Shown here piece after piece: positions 5,078-7,259 of a stretch of 7,259 bases of DNA. This stretch comes from an uncultured Fretibacterium sp. (GTDB lineage: Bacteria; Synergistota; Synergistia; Synergistales; Aminobacteriaceae), in contig CALGGR010000156.1 in the NCBI GenBank assembly GCA_937915755.1, positions 1-7,259 of the forward strand. Reading direction: 5' to 3'. The position numbers and the translations under genes are program-made. Below the pieces are notes generated by a model, which worked only from the letters and a program-made list of their open reading frames with translations, had not been told where the DNA came from and did no database searches. Each line of letters begins with the position of its first letter. Position 1 is the stretch's first letter.

Positions 5078-6910
5078 ATGTGCGGAATTTTAGGATACTC
5101 AGGAGACCGTCAGGCAAGCGGAATTTTGCTCGCAGGACTAGCCAGACTCGAATACAGGGGCTACGACTCGGCGGGCATCGCTGTACTCTCTGACGGGAAA
5201 ATCAAAGTCGCAAAGAACAAAGGCCGTCTCAAAGTTCTCGAGGACAGAATCAATGCAGGCGAGGAAGTTTCGGGGACATGCGGAATCGGTCATACACGCT
5301 GGGCAACTCACGGCGAACCTTCGGACGTTAACGCCCACCCATTATGGAGCGATGACATGGCCGTTGTCGCTGTACATAACGGGATCGTCGAGAATTACAG
5401 GGAGATTCGGAAGAGGCTCGGCGAACATGGCTACACTTTCTACTCACAGACCGACACTGAAGCTGCCGTTAAACTCATTGACTTCTACTACAAGCAGGAA
5501 AAATCCCCCCTCAAGGCAATAACACGCGCAATCAAGGACATTGAAGGCTCGTACTGCTTCGTGATGCTATTCCGTGATTACCCCGGCGAAGTCTGGGGCG
5601 CAAGAAAGGATTTGCCTCTAATCGCAGGACAGGGTAAGGGCGAGTCATTCCTTGCTTCGGACGTTTCGGCAATTCTTCATGACACGAGAGATGTCTACTA
5701 CCTCGACAACATGGAAATCGTGAGGCTCAAGGATGGCGATGTAAGATTCTTTGACGGTGAGGGCTACGCAACCTATAAGGAAATCAGCACGGTAACCTGG
5801 GACGCAAACGCTGCTGAGAAGGGCGGCTTTGAACACTTCATGATGAAGGAGATTCATGAGCAGTCGAGGGCGGTTAAGGACACGTTCGGGGCTGTCTATC
5901 ATTCCGGGAAGATCGACCTCACCGAGAAGGGCCTAAGTGATGAAACGATAAAGTCAGTCTCTCAGATATACATCGTTGCTTGCGGCTCTGCATATCATGC
6001 GGGGGCTGTGGCACAGTATGTGATTGAGGACTTGGCTGAGATTCCAGTGAGGATTGAGATGGCTTCGGAGTTCCGTTACAGAAGTATGCCGATGGACAAG
6101 AACGCTCTGGCTATCATAATCTCACAGTCGGGCGAAACTGCAGACACTCTCGCGGCCATGAGGCGGGCAAAGAAGAACGGCATCAAAACTCTCGGGATCG
6201 TCAACGTTGTAGGAAGCACAATTGCAAGGGAAGCTGACAGTGTATTCTACACGATGGCGGGGCCTGAAATCGCCGTCGCAACAACTAAGGCATACAGTGC
6301 CCAGCTCGTAGCGTGCTACGCAATCGCAGTGAAGTTCGCTCACGTCAGAGGGAAGATTGATGACGCTGAATGTGAGAGGCTGATCGCTGAGATTCAGAAG
6401 CTGCCGGAGAAGATTGACGAGATTCTTGACGAGAAGGATAAAATCGCACTGCTTGCCGGAAGATTCGTGAACGCAAGAAACGCCTTCTATCTCGGACGAA
6501 ATATTGATTACGCCGTCGCAATGGAAGGAAGTCTCAAGATGAAGGAAATCAGCTATCTGCACTCTGAGGCAATCGCGGCCGGCGAGATGAAGCATGGCAC
6601 GATCAGCCTGATCGAAGACGGTATCATGGTCATCGGAGTTCTTACACAGGATTCCCTTTGCGAAAAGACCGTCAGCAACATGGTCGAGGTAAAGAGCCGC
6701 GGCGCTTCACTTATGGGACTTACAACCTATGGAAATTACAGCATGGAGGATCTTGCCGACTTTACGGTATACATTCCCCAGACTGATTCACATTTTGCAG
6801 GAAGCCTCTCTGTTATCCCTCTCCAGCTTTTGGGCTATTATGTTTCAGTTGCAAAGGGCTATGACGTTGATAAGCCGAGAAATCTTGCAAAGAGTGTAAC
6901 TGTTGAATAA
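5078..6910 (+). CDS. glmS: Glutamine--fructose-6-phosphate aminotransferase (isomerizing)
   Basis: GlmS makes glucosamine-6-phosphate from fructose-6-phosphate and glutamine, the first step towards UDP-GlcNAc for peptidoglycan and lipopolysaccharide. The 610 residues are full length. The start MCGILGY exposes the catalytic Cys2 as the N-terminal nucleophile. GHTRWATHG (71-79), HNGIVENY (100-107) and TDTEAA (125-130) are glutaminase motifs. The first SIS domain has ACGSAYHAG (301-309), SQSGETADT (349-357) and EIAVATTKAYS (397-407). The second has EGSLKMKEISY with Lys487 and Glu490, and GEMKHG with His506. The tail KPRNLAKSVTVE carries Lys605. An AAGGGAG ribosome site lies about 8 nt upstream. 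The 15-nt gap to the phosphorylase leaves no space for a glmS ribozyme. Codon choice changes within roughly the last 100 codons (see findings), although the reading frame and motifs are continuous. Confidence 0.96.
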   Translation: MCGILGYSGDRQASGILLAGLARLEYRGYDSAGIAVLSDGKIKVAKNKGRLKVLEDRINAGEEVSGTCGIGHTRWATHGEPSDVNAHPLWSDDMAVVAVHNGIVENYREIRKRLGEHGYTFYSQTDTEAAVKLIDFYYKQEKSPLKAITRAIKDIEGSYCFVMLFRDYPGEVWGARKDLPLIAGQGKGESFLASDVSAILHDTRDVYYLDNMEIVRLKDGDVRFFDGEGYATYKEISTVTWDANAAEKGGFEHFMMKEIHEQSRAVKDTFGAVYHSGKIDLTEKGLSDETIKSVSQIYIVACGSAYHAGAVAQYVIEDLAEIPVRIEMASEFRYRSMPMDKNALAIIISQSGETADTLAAMRRAKKNGIKTLGIVNVVGSTIAREADSVFYTMAGPEIAVATTKAYSAQLVACYAIAVKFAHVRGKIDDAECERLIAEIQKLPEKIDEILDEKDKIALLAGRFVNARNAFYLGRNIDYAVAMEGSLKMKEISYLHSEAIAAGEMKHGTISLIEDGIMVIGVLTQDSLCEKTVSNMVEVKSRGASLMGLTTYGNYSMEDLADFTVYIPQTDSHFAGSLSVIPLQLLGYYVSVAKGYDVDKPRNLAKSVTVE

Positions 6911-6918
6911 TTGATCAT

Positions 6919-6949
6919 AAAAAGGCTGTCACTTTATGTCAGCCTTTTT
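6919..6949 (+). terminator. Rho-independent terminator after glmS
   Basis: AAAAAGGCTG (6919-6928) pairs perfectly with CAGCCTTTTT (6940-6949). One T-T mismatch and two more base pairs extend the stem around a small loop. The 3' arm ends in five T residues. The hairpin starts 8 nt after the glmS stop. Because the arms are A-rich and T-rich, it could also act on the opposite strand. Confidence 0.88.
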
Positions 6950-6967
6950 GTATTGGAGGAATAGGTA

Positions 6968-7259
6968 TTGAAAACACTGTACCTGTCAGATCTTGATGGA
7001 ACACTTCTTAACAGCAGCCAGAAGACTTCTGAATTCACAAATAAAGCTATTAACCATCTTGTCAGTAACGGAATGATCTTTTCTTACGCAACTGCCCGCT
7101 CATGGAGTACCGCTTCAAAGGTGACTTCCGGTATAAATGTGTCTATCCCGGCGATAGTATATAACGGTGCCTTTGTGGTAGACAGCGTAAATAACCGCAG
7201 AATTATCAGTAACTATTTTGGCGATGAAGTCGGAGAAATTATTGACTTTATGATCAGTA
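6968..7259 (+). CDS. HAD-superfamily (Cof-type) hydrolase, N-terminal part
   Basis: This open frame of 97 codons runs off the right edge of the window. The start LYLSDLDGTLLNS contains HAD motif I (DxDGT), with the nucleophile Asp8 and the general acid/base Asp10. FSYATARSWST matches the motif II region, usually T/S-G-R in this family; here Ala replaces Gly. PAIVYNGAFVVD is the 'i..NGa.i.d' segment typical of Cof-type (class IIB) phosphatases, which dephosphorylate sugar phosphates, flavin precursors or related small molecules. The TTG at 6968 is chosen because GGAGG lies 8 nt upstream (6955-6959) and motif I begins immediately after it. The gene follows the glmS terminator with hardly any room for a promoter. 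Substrate and full length cannot be judged. Confidence 0.88.
   Translation, partial: MKTLYLSDLDGTLLNSSQKTSEFTNKAINHLVSNGMIFSYATARSWSTASKVTSGINVSIPAIVYNGAFVVDSVNNRRIISNYFGDEVGEIIDFMIS

Noticed and set aside
6122..6595. 157-codon minus-strand open frame inside glmS
   Set aside because: It lies fully antisense to the conserved SIS domains, and its composition is what the reverse of a well-biased coding frame produces.
1..7259. CRISPR array, tRNA, rRNA or insertion sequence
   Set aside because: I found no regularly spaced repeats, no tRNA-like cloverleaf, no rRNA-like stretches and no transposase motifs on either strand; the only tandem repeat is the adapter-linked pentamer.

Overview
This window looks like an almost complete short contig from a shotgun assembly. 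The first 14 bases match the 3' end of an Illumina sequencing adapter, and the last gene runs off the right edge. The genes are bacterial, densely packed and mostly housekeeping. The start codons (ATG and TTG), strong AGGAGG-type ribosome sites and the presence of a C_GCAxxG_C_C family protein suggest a moderate-GC anaerobe, for example from a gut or rumen community. A Synergistota-like or Clostridia-like source is a guess from gene content and protein style and was not tested.

Layout, left to right. (1) Bases 1-36 are adapter plus a GTGCT pentamer stutter, followed by about 135 bp in which I see no gene or clear signal. (2) Bases 173-857 hold a minus-strand toxin-antitoxin operon. A sigma70-type promoter is followed by a 14-bp palindrome at the expected transcription start, then an AbrB/MazE-like antitoxin gene and a RelE/ParE-like toxin gene. 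(3) From about 913, a plus-strand operon carries fabF (fatty acid elongation), rnc (RNase III) and a TroA/ZnuA-like periplasmic binding protein. Its genes overlap by 17 and 11 nt. The usual fabF neighbour acpP is not present. (4) A cysteine-rich C_GCAxxG_C_C protein lies on the minus strand. Its stop codon interlocks with that of the binding-protein gene. (5) A short divergent promoter region leads into a plus-strand pair, purine nucleoside phosphorylase and glmS (glucosamine-6-phosphate synthase), which ends in a clear hairpin terminator. (6) A TTG-initiated HAD phosphatase begins 18 bp after the terminator and is cut by the window end.

How the genes fit together: fabF and glmS both feed envelope synthesis (acyl chains, and amino sugars for peptidoglycan and lipid A). 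RNase III processes rRNA and structured transcripts, and the phosphorylase salvages purines. The toxin-antitoxin pair is the accessory part. No new large system is evident. The points most worth a second look are the operator geometry of the toxin-antitoxin operon, the binding protein that lacks metal-ligand histidines, the palindrome in the fabF leader, and a change in codon use near the end of glmS that may mark recombination or a chimeric assembly.
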